From positions 1 to 54,879 of the forward strand of contig JALQXX010000007.1 in assembly GCA_023262965.1 (NCBI GenBank): 54,879 nucleotides of DNA, given 5' to 3'. Below the pieces are notes generated by a model. That model ran no database searches. It had not been told where the DNA came from and saw nothing but the letters and a program-made list of their open reading frames with translations. A program made the position numbers and the translations under genes. Each line of letters begins with the position of its first letter. The stretch's first letter is position 1. The DNA is from Candidatus Marinamargulisbacteria bacterium (GTDB taxonomy: Bacteria; Margulisbacteria; Marinamargulisbacteria; UBA817). This document shows, one piece after another, positions 1 to 9,098 of this stretch.

Positions 1-252
<252 letters not shown>

Positions 253-376
253 TGTGCAATTTTAAAAATTGCGAAAAAACTTTTAGAAATTAACTCTAAT
301 GGGCCTGTTATTTAGTACTTAACATTTAAAAACAGAATACGATATTTAATTAACAATGACCGAATCGGTAATACTA

Positions 377-405
377 AATATATGGGCTAATATATGTTTT
401 GTCAA
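377..405 (-). promoter_or_regulatory. rRNA operon promoter
   Basis: On the minus strand TTGACA (400-405) and TATATT (377-382) are separated by exactly 17 nt, a near-consensus sigma70-type promoter. It would start transcription near 370 and give a leader of about 118 nt before mature 16S rRNA. It is the strongest promoter match upstream of the rRNA. Confidence 0.8.
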
Positions 406-671
406 ACCCTATTTGCATTTTTTTTTTAATAAACCTCAGTCATGCCTGAGAAGGGGTGAATTTACTATGAAAATAGTTATTTTTTATAAATAAAATTGTT
501 TGCTAAAGTATATTATTATTGAAATTAGACGGAGAGTCATGATCGCACCCATCCCAAAAATCACAAATACCTGTCTTTGAGTTATACAATAAATCCACTC
601 ACGGATAATAACGGATTGAGTACCCCCCGCAACAATCATTATACACACCAATCATTACATAGGATTCATAA

Positions 672-700
672 TTGAATGCATGTTCCGTATTCGGTATACT
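672..700 (+). promoter_or_regulatory. ileS promoter, leaderless geometry
   Basis: TTGAAT (672-677), 17 nt, TATACT (695-700), then six bases to ATG at 707. Transcription should begin at or within a base or two of the start codon. No Shine-Dalgarno sequence is present. Confidence 0.7.
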
Positions 701-706
701 TTTTTA

Positions 707-3475
707 ATGACATCGACAAAACACACCTTTAAGGACTCCCTTAATTTACCTCAAACAAACTTTCCAATGAAAGCCAATTTACATCAATTTGAGCCTCAAC
801 GATTAAAAAAATGGGAAGCACACCATAATTACAGCACCCTAATGAATGCTCATAAGTCGGCACCATTGTTTGTATGTCATGATGGCCCCCCCTATGCTAA
901 TGGAGCGATCCATGTGGGTCATTTGCTGAATAAGTTGCTAAAAGACATGGTGGTTCGATCTCAATTTACACAAGGTCGCTATGGCCCATTTACACCCGGA
1001 TGGGACTGTCACGGACTCCCCATTGAACATAAAGTGTTGCGAGAACTATCACCTGAAAAAAAATCCAAACTATCAACACTATCGTCTAATGATCAGCGTT
1101 TGGCCATTCGAAATATATGCAAAGCATACGCGGAAAAGCACGTTGCTCAACAATCGGCCCAAATGAAACGATTACTAACCTTAGCGGATTATGATAATCC
1201 ATACCTCACTTTCTCACCGGCATTTGAGTCTGATGTCCTGAATGTGTTTGCAAAAATGGTTAGTGAAGGCATTGTATTTCGCCAATTAAAACCCGTACAT
1301 TGGTCCATTTCCAATCAAACGGCTTTGGCAGATGCCGAATTGGAATACCGTGACCATGTCTCACAAACTGCTGGCGTAGCATTTCCCATTCGCCATCATT
1401 CGTTTGACACATCCTTACCCGTGTACGCACTGATTTGGACAACCACTCCGTGGACATTGCCCGCCAACCAGGCCATCGCCTTCAACCCTCTCATGGACTA
1501 CGTGTTAGCCGAACATGCCAATCGCGCGTATATTGTTGCCCGAGAACGGGTGGACTATTTGAATAGCCATGTGTCATCACCTGTTATCACGCACCCCATT
1601 GCTGCAACGGCCTTAACCAATTTGGTGGCTCAACACCCATTTATGGATCAGTCAGCACCTTTATTAGCGGCCGATTTTGTGACAGCAGATGACGGCACCG
1701 GATTGGTACACATTGCCCCCGGCCATGGTCTGGATGATTATATATTGGGAAAAGCCCATAATTTACCCATTTATTCACCCGTTGATGCCGACGGCACCTT
1801 TAACGACACCATTCCTTGGTTAACCGGCGTATCCGTATGGGATGCCAACACCATTATTTGCGACACCTTAGCTGGATCCGGTCATTTAGTATTCGCATAT
1901 GAATACACTCATTCATACCCCCACGATTGGCGCTCTAAAACGCCGGTTATTTTTCGAAGTACGGACCAATGGTTTATTGGTATGGATATTCCTTTATCTG
2001 GAACAAAAAAAACATTGCGCGACATGGCCCTTGAAGCCATTGATACCACCATTGACTTTCATCCAGCCTCGGGTCGATCCCGTTTACGCAGTATGATTGC
2101 ATCGCGTCCCGATTGGTGCATTTCGCGTCAACGATCCTGGGGGTTGCCTATTCCCGCATTTATTGATCCGACTGGGACCATTTTATTAACCGAAATGTCC
2201 GTTAATCATATTGCAAAACGCATTCAAAAAGAAGGGTCCGACTGTTGGTATCGCCAATCGGCATCGGAACTCTTGGCGGATTACACCATCGAATCCGATC
2301 CAATGGCCCCCCTTTTTGATATAGCCCAAGCCACGCCTTTATATGATATTTTTGATGTATGGTTTGAATCCGGTGCGTCGTGGCACGCCGCTCTCTATCG
2401 TACACTAAACACATCTCAGGCGGATGTGTATTTAGAAGGATCCGACCAACATCGCGGATGGTTTCAACTATCATTATTGACATCGCTAGCAGTTCAGCAC
2501 AAACCGCCGTTTAAAACCCTTGTAACGCATGGCTTTATTGTTGATAAAGATGGGCGGAAATTAAGTAAATCCAGTGGGAATGCATTAACGGTTGATGAAT
2601 TACTGAAAACACATGGCGCTGAGGTACTTCGTTGGTGGACCAGTTCACTAAGCTATGAAAACGACATCAAAGTGGACAATCGTTTTTTTATAGAGGCCGG
2701 CGATCATTATCGCAAAATTCGAAACACGTTTCGGTTTATGTTAAGCACTATTTGGGATCTGCCAGACGGATTATCGGATTGTTTGAACCGCATCCCATCG
2801 TTTTCTAACACAAGCATTGATTGCTACGTACTGCATCAATTGCATCATTTGGAAAAACGGGTTTTATCGGGGTATGCCACCTATCAATTTCAATTTGTAT
2901 CCACCGCATTGTATGATTTTTGTAACGATACGCTATCCGCCTTCTATTTGAGTAGCATTAAAGATCGGCTGTATTGCGACAAACCCGACTCCCCACGCCG
3001 GCGTCAATCCCAACAAACACTACGGATTATTGTGGATAGTTTAATTCGACTGTTCAGCCCAATTTTACCCCATACCTGTGATGAAATTCGTGAATCGTTA
3101 TCCGGCAACAATGCATCGTCCGCTCAAGGACAACCGGCCTTAACGATCGCCCCCCCCGACATTCATCCCCAATGGCCCGCTATTATCCCATTGCGCAAAC
3201 ATGTTCTTAAGGCCTTGGAGTCCGCCAAGCAGGACGGCATCGAAAATAGCTTGGACGCAGCTGTCTCCATTCCACAAACAATTGACTCGGCATTTTTGCC
3301 CGAATTGCCCGATTTATTTGGTGTTTCACGCGTATTTTTCCACAACGGCCCTATTCGCATTAACAGCTTAATGGATGAACCACGCTGTGAGCGGTCATGG
3401 AAACGGGATGCGACGGTTAAACAGCGACCTAATGGCCACATGTTATCCGACAGAGACTATGATGCCATTCAATAA
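707..3475 (+). CDS. ileS: Isoleucyl-tRNA synthetase
   Basis: Charges tRNA-Ile and edits misactivated valine in the cytoplasm. About 922 residues, near the usual bacterial length. The N-terminal SLNLPQTNFPM segment, the class I HIGH motif (GAIHVGHLLNK), the editing domain and KMSKS (GRKLSKSSGN) are all present, followed by the anticodon-binding helices. The C-terminal zinc knuckle is degenerate: the usual CxxC pairs are reduced to one Cys in RCERSWKR, and the second pair reads LSDRDYDAI. An in-frame ATG at 680 is rejected because it lies inside the promoter spacer; family N-termini and the -10 box favour 707. The 3' end overlaps the PfkB kinase by 17 nt, so the two are probably co-transcribed. 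Confidence 0.97.
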   Translation: MTSTKHTFKDSLNLPQTNFPMKANLHQFEPQRLKKWEAHHNYSTLMNAHKSAPLFVCHDGPPYANGAIHVGHLLNKLLKDMVVRSQFTQGRYGPFTPGWDCHGLPIEHKVLRELSPEKKSKLSTLSSNDQRLAIRNICKAYAEKHVAQQSAQMKRLLTLADYDNPYLTFSPAFESDVLNVFAKMVSEGIVFRQLKPVHWSISNQTALADAELEYRDHVSQTAGVAFPIRHHSFDTSLPVYALIWTTTPWTLPANQAIAFNPLMDYVLAEHANRAYIVARERVDYLNSHVSSPVITHPIAATALTNLVAQHPFMDQSAPLLAADFVTADDGTGLVHIAPGHGLDDYILGKAHNLPIYSPVDADGTFNDTIPWLTGVSVWDANTIICDTLAGSGHLVFAYEYTHSYPHDWRSKTPVIFRSTDQWFIGMDIPLSGTKKTLRDMALEAIDTTIDFHPASGRSRLRSMIASRPDWCISRQRSWGLPIPAFIDPTGTILLTEMSVNHIAKRIQKEGSDCWYRQSASELLADYTIESDPMAPLFDIAQATPLYDIFDVWFESGASWHAALYRTLNTSQADVYLEGSDQHRGWFQLSLLTSLAVQHKPPFKTLVTHGFIVDKDGRKLSKSSGNALTVDELLKTHGAEVLRWWTSSLSYENDIKVDNRFFIEAGDHYRKIRNTFRFMLSTIWDLPDGLSDCLNRIPSFSNTSIDCYVLHQLHHLEKRVLSGYATYQFQFVSTALYDFCNDTLSAFYLSSIKDRLYCDKPDSPRRRQSQQTLRIIVDSLIRLFSPILPHTCDEIRESLSGNNASSAQGQPALTIAPPDIHPQWPAIIPLRKHVLKALESAKQDGIENSLDAAVSIPQTIDSAFLPELPDLFGVSRVFFHNGPIRINSLMDEPRCERSWKRDATVKQRPNGHMLSDRDYDAIQ

Positions 3476-4463
3476 GACCATCGAATTAGCCAGCTTTGGG
3501 AACACAATCGTTGATATCGAATATACGGTATCCGATGAGCTATTGATGGATCTTGGCATCGAAAAAAGCTCGATGACTTTAATTGATCATCCCACCAAAA
3601 ACCGAATTATGGCAATGCTTGGACCATCGTCTCATATGAGTAGCGGTGGATCTACAGCCAACAGTGTTTTTATTGCGGCGCTGCGAGGCCTTAAGACCTT
3701 TCACTGCGGGGTTGTTGGCAACGACACCCTCGGTTCGGTTGTGCATGATGCGTTTGCAGGCGCAACCATACAATCCTCGCTGAGTGCGTGGTCTCAATCT
3801 GGTGATACCGCCTGTTGTCTGGTATTAATAACCCCCGATGGTGAACGCACGATGCTAACCTATTTGGGTGTCAGCAGTCGCTTTTTACCCACATTTGATT
3901 ATGATAGCATTATCAATCGTACGCGTATTATGCTCATTGAAGGCTACTTAATTCCTGATGATACCGTTTATGACATTATTCTCAATACGGTCATACCCCT
4001 TGCCGCACAACACAAGACAACCCTAGCCCTAACCCTATCTAATGACGGCATTGTTACCGCTTTTACCAATCGATTTCACGAGCTGATGGACACCCATTGT
4101 ATCCACACCGTGTTTTGCAATAAAGCGGAATCATTCGCATTAACCCATCACCACCATGTGGCCGACCAAGCGGCCTACATGTCTCATCACATTCCTGAAG
4201 TCATTATTACAGACAATCAATACGGCGCCTATTCGCATCACAATGGGGTATTTCACCATCATCCCACCACACCGGTAACCCCACTGGACACCACGGGTGC
4301 GGGCGATGCTTTTGCCGGCATCTATCTAGCGCATCGGATTCGATCCAGATCGGTAAGCGACGCCTGCATTGCAGCCAATTATATTGCCGGACACGCTGTG
4401 CAGGGCTACAGCCCTCGACCACACCAACTGCAAACAGCTATTGCTAAAATGCCATCTCTGTAA
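3459..4463 (+). CDS. PfkB-family carbohydrate/nucleoside kinase (adenosine-kinase-like)
   Basis: ATP-dependent kinase of the ribokinase/PfkB superfamily, about 334 residues. The N-terminus has the GNTIVDIEYTV strand and the GGSTANS substrate-binding loop; the C-terminal signature DTTGAGDAFAG carries the catalytic Asp. The long frame runs back to 3375, but homologous sequence starts only after the adjacent ATGs at 3459 and 3462, inside the end of ileS. The pattern resembles the bacterial adenosine-kinase-like group, but the substrate cannot be read from sequence. It ends one base from convergent coaX. Confidence 0.85.
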   Translation: MMPFNKTIELASFGNTIVDIEYTVSDELLMDLGIEKSSMTLIDHPTKNRIMAMLGPSSHMSSGGSTANSVFIAALRGLKTFHCGVVGNDTLGSVVHDAFAGATIQSSLSAWSQSGDTACCLVLITPDGERTMLTYLGVSSRFLPTFDYDSIINRTRIMLIEGYLIPDDTVYDIILNTVIPLAAQHKTTLALTLSNDGIVTAFTNRFHELMDTHCIHTVFCNKAESFALTHHHHVADQAAYMSHHIPEVIITDNQYGAYSHHNGVFHHHPTTPVTPLDTTGAGDAFAGIYLAHRIRSRSVSDACIAANYIAGHAVQGYSPRPHQLQTAIAKMPSL

Positions 4464-4464
4464 T

Positions 4465-5187
4465 TCAGGTATCAATAGATAGACGCTGATTTAATAGACG
4501 CAGGCCATATATCAGTAGATCCGGCTCCCATACATCATGATGGATAAATGAGGCGAATATCGATGACCATCCTCCGGTAAGCACAACCGATATTTTTTTA
4601 TCCATAGCCTTTGCTTGAGCAATATACCCATTAACCATATGAATCACCCCATAAAACAATCCCGATTTCATAGCCGATTCCGTGGACAATCCCAAAAAAT
4701 CCGGGGGATCAAAGGGAATGGTCACCACAGGTAATTGCGCCGCTCCCGCATGCAAAGCCGCAGCCATTATCGCTACACCCGGTGCAATCACACCCCCATT
4801 ATACCGACCGCCCTTTTTTAAGCGATCTACGGTTATGCATGTTCCCATATCCACAATAATCATATTGGCGTTCCATTTTTTATAGGCAGCAAAGACCTTT
4901 ACCAATCGATCAATACCGATTTTTTCTGGATGAGGCATTGAAATTATCAAGTCGGATACATGGGCATGATCAATAAACACAATTGGTCGCGATGCAACCG
5001 CTTTAATGCGCTCATTCATCTCGGGAACAACCGACGCCACCACCCAATACGACACATTCATTTGGCCAAAAATCAGACCTAATGATCGTACATCTTTATT
5101 AACCTGATAGCTCGCCCGGCAGGTTTCTCTATAAAAAAGAGACACTTTTATTGCAGTGTTTCCGATATCAACCAATCCATATACCAT
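4465..5187 (-). CDS. coaX: Type III pantothenate kinase
   Basis: First step of coenzyme A synthesis, phosphorylating pantothenate; a type III enzyme of the ASKHA fold. 240 residues with the N-terminal phosphate loop DIGNTAIKVSLF, the DMGTCITVDR motif and the GGVIAPG loop followed by an alpha-helical LHAGAAQLP stretch, all typical of CoaX. Starts at ATG 5187 directly behind a TTGACA promoter. It is convergent with the PfkB kinase (1-nt gap) and divergent from miaA. Confidence 0.95.
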   Translation of the reverse strand: MVYGLVDIGNTAIKVSLFYRETCRASYQVNKDVRSLGLIFGQMNVSYWVVASVVPEMNERIKAVASRPIVFIDHAHVSDLIISMPHPEKIGIDRLVKVFAAYKKWNANMIIVDMGTCITVDRLKKGGRYNGGVIAPGVAIMAAALHAGAAQLPVVTIPFDPPDFLGLSTESAMKSGLFYGVIHMVNGYIAQAKAMDKKISVVLTGGWSSIFASFIHHDVWEPDLLIYGLRLLNQRLSIDT

Positions 5188-5193
5188 ACGGTT

Positions 5194-5222
5194 ACGATGC
5201 GCAATTTAGACAAAAATGTCAA
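5194..5222 (-). promoter_or_regulatory. coaX promoter, leaderless geometry
   Basis: Minus-strand TTGACA (5217-5222), a 17-nt spacer and a weak -10 CATCGT (5194-5199), followed by six bases and ATG. The perfect -35 and the same -10-to-ATG distance as ileS and hom support it despite the poor -10. Confidence 0.5.
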
Positions 5223-5413
5223 TTAAATGATACGGTTGCATACAAATCCGATATCATAACATTCGCAGCACGATCCCCTTTTCGAATTGCCTTGCACGTA
5301 AAAAAAAATAAATCCCCAAATAAAATAACATTTTCTAAATTAATAAAATGGTCGTTATCCATATTTTCTCCTATTCCTTTATGCCCAAAAATGGGGTAAA
5401 CTAATCATTCATT

Positions 5414-6247
5414 TTGAGCAATAAAAAAATTACTGTTATTATTGGCCCTACTGCAAGTGGAAAATCCAACCTGAGCGTTTCAATGGCAAAAAAAATCAGC
5501 GGATCGGTCATATCCGCAGATGCATTTCAGGTATATACCGATTTTTCAATTGGGACAGGGGCCTTAACCCCCGCTGAAATGGATGGCGTACCGCATTACC
5601 TAATTCATTCTCAATGCCCAACAATACCTTATTCTGTCCACACGTTTCTTGAAAATGTCCGTAATATCCTTCATGACAATCCTCAGGTTCCGTTTATTAT
5701 CTGTGGTGGCTCTGCCCTATATATTCGATCCTTACTTTACGGGTACACCCCTTTGAAACGACTACCCGTGTCTGAGCGGCCCGTCGGCGATCCGGCATCA
5801 CTATGGCACCGTCTCAACACAATCGATCCACTCTTAGCGGCCAAGACACCCTATCAAAATGTAGGGCGTGTTCAACGATACTTGGAGTTACACACGATTT
5901 ACAATTGCCCCCCCTCTCAACTGTTCACCGCAACACCGCAAGACACGGATCGGTTTCATGTGATTGGTCGCTTTTTGTCATCAGCTACCTTAAAACAGCG
6001 TATCAATGATCGGGTAAACGCCATGATTGCTAACGGGTTCATTGACGAAGTGCGGTATTTAATGGAAAAATATTCATTAATGTCTCCTGCATTCAGCGCT
6101 ATTGGCTATCGCGACATCATTCATTATTTGCAAGGAAGTTTGTCTCGAGAGACCGCTATTGATGCCATTAAGCGACGCTCGTATGCTTATGCAAAACGAC
6201 AAATGACATGGTTTAAGGCCTTTGATAATGTGGAATGGCATTCGTAA
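5414..6247 (+). CDS. miaA: tRNA dimethylallyltransferase
   Basis: Transfers a dimethylallyl group to N6 of A37 in tRNAs reading UNN codons. 277 residues, a little shorter than the usual 300-315. Walker A GPTASGKS at residues 11-18, the DAFQVYTDFSIGTGA motif and the GVPHYLIH segment identify the family. The start is TTG at 5414; no in-frame ATG or GTG lies close enough upstream, and P-loop homology begins within ten residues. The end overlaps pgpH by 20 nt. It is the first gene of a tight run through the gene at 10371. Confidence 0.93.
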   Translation: MSNKKITVIIGPTASGKSNLSVSMAKKISGSVISADAFQVYTDFSIGTGALTPAEMDGVPHYLIHSQCPTIPYSVHTFLENVRNILHDNPQVPFIICGGSALYIRSLLYGYTPLKRLPVSERPVGDPASLWHRLNTIDPLLAAKTPYQNVGRVQRYLELHTIYNCPPSQLFTATPQDTDRFHVIGRFLSSATLKQRINDRVNAMIANGFIDEVRYLMEKYSLMSPAFSAIGYRDIIHYLQGSLSRETAIDAIKRRSYAYAKRQMTWFKAFDNVEWHS

Positions 6248-8297
6248 ATACATTTCACTAATTCCTTTAATAGCGGCCATCAGTGGCGCATTGATTGTTA
6301 GTTATATTATTTATTTCCCTCAAATTCCCCGTCAATTTATCGGTGATGTTGGGGATATTTCGAATCAGACCGTTCGTGCTCCTCATTACATTGAATTTCA
6401 AACCAGCGCCGACATCGCCAAAACCAATGACCTTATTGCCTCCCGTCGCCAACTCATTAAACCCATTTATGTTATCAATACAGACGTTCAAAAAGGGATC
6501 TCCGACGAGATTATCTCGTTGTTCACAACCATTCAAGAATTAAAGCAATCCGACACCCCCCTAACCGTTGACTTTTTATCTGAAAATCAATTGGCAATTT
6601 TAAACCAATACAGCCAGCCGGCATTAATTCAGCTAGAAGCGGATGTTCAAAAAACGCTGACGCATTTATTACAGTCCGGGATTAAAGATATCAATCGATT
6701 CAATGTTACTCAAAAAATTCAACAGTTATGGCCCGCCTATTCCCCCCAATCCATGGATATCCTTGAATCCATTGTCCTGACCTACCTTCGACCCAATTTG
6801 GTTGTGGATGATCTCCAAACGCAAGCGATTATTGACCAGCAAATGGCCGCTATCAAACCTTTTTTCAGCACGTTTAAATCCGGCCAAGTCATTATTGCTA
6901 AAGGGGAAACCATCACCAGCAATCACATCTCTGCACTACAAGAGTTAAAGCTGTATAAAAACCAAAATAAAACCTTTCATTTTGCGGGCATATTGATTAT
7001 AACCACGCTACTCTTTATATCTTTTGAGCGATTTATATATATTTTTTATAGAAAAATTCATAAGAACCCATCTGTTTACCTGCTGACGTATACCCTTCTT
7101 TTTTTAAATATACTCTTGGCATTGTTGATCTATTCATTACCCGCCATAAAATATGCCGACACCCTGCATTTTTTAATTCCCGTGCCCGTCATGGTCATTT
7201 TATTATCATTACTATTAACCCCCAATATTGCCATGTTATCCGGAACCATATGCGCGATACTCATTGCAATGATGTATCAAAATACCTTCTCAATTTTTTT
7301 ATTCTTATTTTTTGCAACAACCATTACAACATTTTCATGTTACAAGGTATATAAACGGTCTGACTTGGTATTTTCGGGCAACATTATTGGCATATTTAAT
7401 TCTCTAGTCATTATATGCATCGGATTTCTGAGTGATATTACCCAAATTGTTTGGTATTTATATAATGTAATAATTGGATTTTCCAGTGGTTTTATTTGTG
7501 CAATGATATCCTTTGCGTTTTTACCCTATTTTGAAAGTATATTCCGCATTACAACTCCCTTAGGATTGTTGGAGACGGCCAATTTAAATCATCCCTTGCT
7601 CAAACGCTTATTGCTAAACGCTCCGGGAACCTATCAGCATAGTTTAATGGTGGCCAATTTAAGTGAAGCGGCCGCTGAGGCCATTGGAGCGGATGTTGTA
7701 TTATGCCGAATCTGCGCGTATTTTCATGATATTGGAAAAATGAAGCGCCCCATATTTTTTTATGAAAATCAATTTTCAAACGAAAACCCTCACGATAACC
7801 TATCCCCTCGAATGAGTAAAATTGTTATCGCCGCTCATACCAAAGATGGTGTTGAAATGGCTATGAAATACAAATTACCTCGCATTATCCAAGACATCAT
7901 TATGCAGCATCATGGAACATCCCTAGTGTCATTTTTTTATGATGCCGCTAAACAAAATCGAGATGGGGAATCACTAAAAGAAGATTTTCGATACCCTGGC
8001 CCCAAACCCCAGACCAAAGAGGCCGGCATTATTATGTTGGCCGACACCACCGAAGCCGCCATTCGATCGATAGACAAACCCACATTGACCAAAATTGAAA
8101 ACCTGATTGACAAGGTTTTTACAGGAAAGATTATGGATAATCAATTAAATGAGTCTGGATTAAGCTTAAATAACATTCAAAAAATCAAGTCCACGTTTTT
8201 CAAAATATTTAAAAGCATTTATCACTCACGACTGGATTACGATATTGAAATTGCCAAAATCATTGATCAAACAAAGGGTAAGCACAATGACGCCTAA
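6228..8297 (+). CDS. pgpH: 7TM-HD family phosphohydrolase (PgpH-like c-di-AMP phosphodiesterase)
   Basis: Membrane phosphodiesterase; characterised PgpH proteins hydrolyse cyclic di-AMP. About 689 residues: one N-terminal membrane segment, an extracytoplasmic 7TMR-HDED-type domain (about residues 35-260), seven hydrophobic segments (about 265-455), then a cytoplasmic HD domain with HSLMVANLSEAAAEA, YFHDIGKMKRP and IMQHHGT metal-binding motifs. ATG 6228 is preferred over a TTG two codons upstream. It overlaps miaA and is followed by ybeY with an 11-nt overlap; pgpH-ybeY-dgkA is a common bacterial neighbourhood. Confidence 0.93.
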   Translation: MWNGIRKYISLIPLIAAISGALIVSYIIYFPQIPRQFIGDVGDISNQTVRAPHYIEFQTSADIAKTNDLIASRRQLIKPIYVINTDVQKGISDEIISLFTTIQELKQSDTPLTVDFLSENQLAILNQYSQPALIQLEADVQKTLTHLLQSGIKDINRFNVTQKIQQLWPAYSPQSMDILESIVLTYLRPNLVVDDLQTQAIIDQQMAAIKPFFSTFKSGQVIIAKGETITSNHISALQELKLYKNQNKTFHFAGILIITTLLFISFERFIYIFYRKIHKNPSVYLLTYTLLFLNILLALLIYSLPAIKYADTLHFLIPVPVMVILLSLLLTPNIAMLSGTICAILIAMMYQNTFSIFLFLFFATTITTFSCYKVYKRSDLVFSGNIIGIFNSLVIICIGFLSDITQIVWYLYNVIIGFSSGFICAMISFAFLPYFESIFRITTPLGLLETANLNHPLLKRLLLNAPGTYQHSLMVANLSEAAAEAIGADVVLCRICAYFHDIGKMKRPIFFYENQFSNENPHDNLSPRMSKIVIAAHTKDGVEMAMKYKLPRIIQDIIMQHHGTSLVSFFYDAAKQNRDGESLKEDFRYPGPKPQTKEAGIIMLADTTEAAIRSIDKPTLTKIENLIDKVFTGKIMDNQLNESGLSLNNIQKIKSTFFKIFKSIYHSRLDYDIEIAKIIDQTKGKHNDA

Positions 8298-8712
8298 ACC
8301 GATTTATGTAACCAATAATCAGGATGACATCGATCCAATTCCAATTGACATTGAGGCCTTTGCTTTAGACCTGGCTCATCATTTAGGCATGTCGATTGTA
8401 GTGATTGACATCACCCTTTTGGATAGTCCAACAATCCGTGACATGAACGCCCGTTTTTTTAATAATGATGTGACTACCGATACCATCACATTCAATTTAG
8501 AATCTCCCGAATCGATTGTGGGGGACATTTATTTGTGCCCACACACCATTCAGGCAAACGCACACGCCTACAACACCGATATTGCCACCGAATTCAAACG
8601 CGTTATTATCCATAGTTTTTTGCATTTGCTCGGGCATCGGGATACAACCGCTGACGAATTTGAATCCATGAAAGCCTATGAAGATCAATTATTGGATCAA
8701 TTATCCTCATGA
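8287..8712 (+). CDS. ybeY: Endoribonuclease YbeY (rRNA maturation factor)
   Basis: Metal-dependent RNase involved in 16S 3' maturation and ribosome quality control. 141 residues, with the core IIHSFLHLLGHRD. The canonical H-x3-H-x5-H ligand set is here H, H and Asp at the third position; I recall Asp-containing versions from Bacteroidetes-type YbeY, so activity is not excluded. The start at ATG 8287 is set by AAAGGG about ten bases upstream; the frame is open back to 8245 only with a TTG. It overlaps pgpH by 11 nt and dgkA by 4 nt (ATGA). Confidence 0.93.
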   Translation: MTPKPIYVTNNQDDIDPIPIDIEAFALDLAHHLGMSIVVIDITLLDSPTIRDMNARFFNNDVTTDTITFNLESPESIVGDIYLCPHTIQANAHAYNTDIATEFKRVIIHSFLHLLGHRDTTADEFESMKAYEDQLLDQLSS

Positions 8713-9098
8713 ATAAACCGGAATATGCCGTCACTCATCGGGTATGTGCCGCTATTCGTGGCTTGTTGATTGCCTTAAAACAAGAGCCCCACATGCGTGT
8801 TCATATTGGACTAGCGGTACTGGTATTAAGCCCGTCCATTTTTATTTCAATACCATCTGTACACGTTCTTATTTTAAGTGTAGCCCTTATATTAATCATT
8901 GTGTTGGAACTTGTGAATACCGCGATTGAAGCCACTGTTGATTTGATAACCCAATCCTATTCGACTCAAGCAAAATTGGCCAAAGATGTCGCCGCCAGTG
9001 CTGTACTGGTTATGGCATCCGCCACAATAAGTTTGGCTATTTTTATTTATGCTCCAGCGATGTATAATCTTTCTATAGGAGTATTATTTGGTCATTAA
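8709..9098 (+). CDS. dgkA: Diacylglycerol/undecaprenol kinase
   Basis: Small integral-membrane lipid kinase of the DgkA family, 129 residues with three to four hydrophobic helices. The catalytic signature ELVNTAIEATVDLI followed by AKDVAASAV is intact. Whether the substrate is diacylglycerol or undecaprenol cannot be told from sequence. It starts in an ATGA overlap with ybeY and overlaps the next gene by 11 nt. Confidence 0.92.
   Translation: MNKPEYAVTHRVCAAIRGLLIALKQEPHMRVHIGLAVLVLSPSIFISIPSVHVLILSVALILIIVLELVNTAIEATVDLITQSYSTQAKLAKDVAASAVLVMASATISLAIFIYAPAMYNLSIGVLFGH

Larger units (their letters stand above)
253..706. other. Divergent intergenic region between 16S rRNA and ileS
   Basis: About 450 nt holding the rRNA promoter (377-405, minus), the ileS promoter (672-700, plus) and the 16S leader. 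A 17-nt near-perfect dyad, GCAATTTT-A-AAAATTGC (256-272), sits just upstream of the 16S 5' end and could form a leader or processing stem. A 13-codon ORF (539-580, plus) preceded by GGAGAG has three ATC isoleucine codons; whether it is translated is unknown. The hexamer ACGGAT is directly repeated around 602-616. No tRNA was seen. Confidence 0.6.

Noticed and set aside
680-706. ATG 680 as the ileS start
   Set aside because: It lies in the spacer of the promoter and adds residues not seen in the family; 707 fits both the -10 box and the N-terminal motif.
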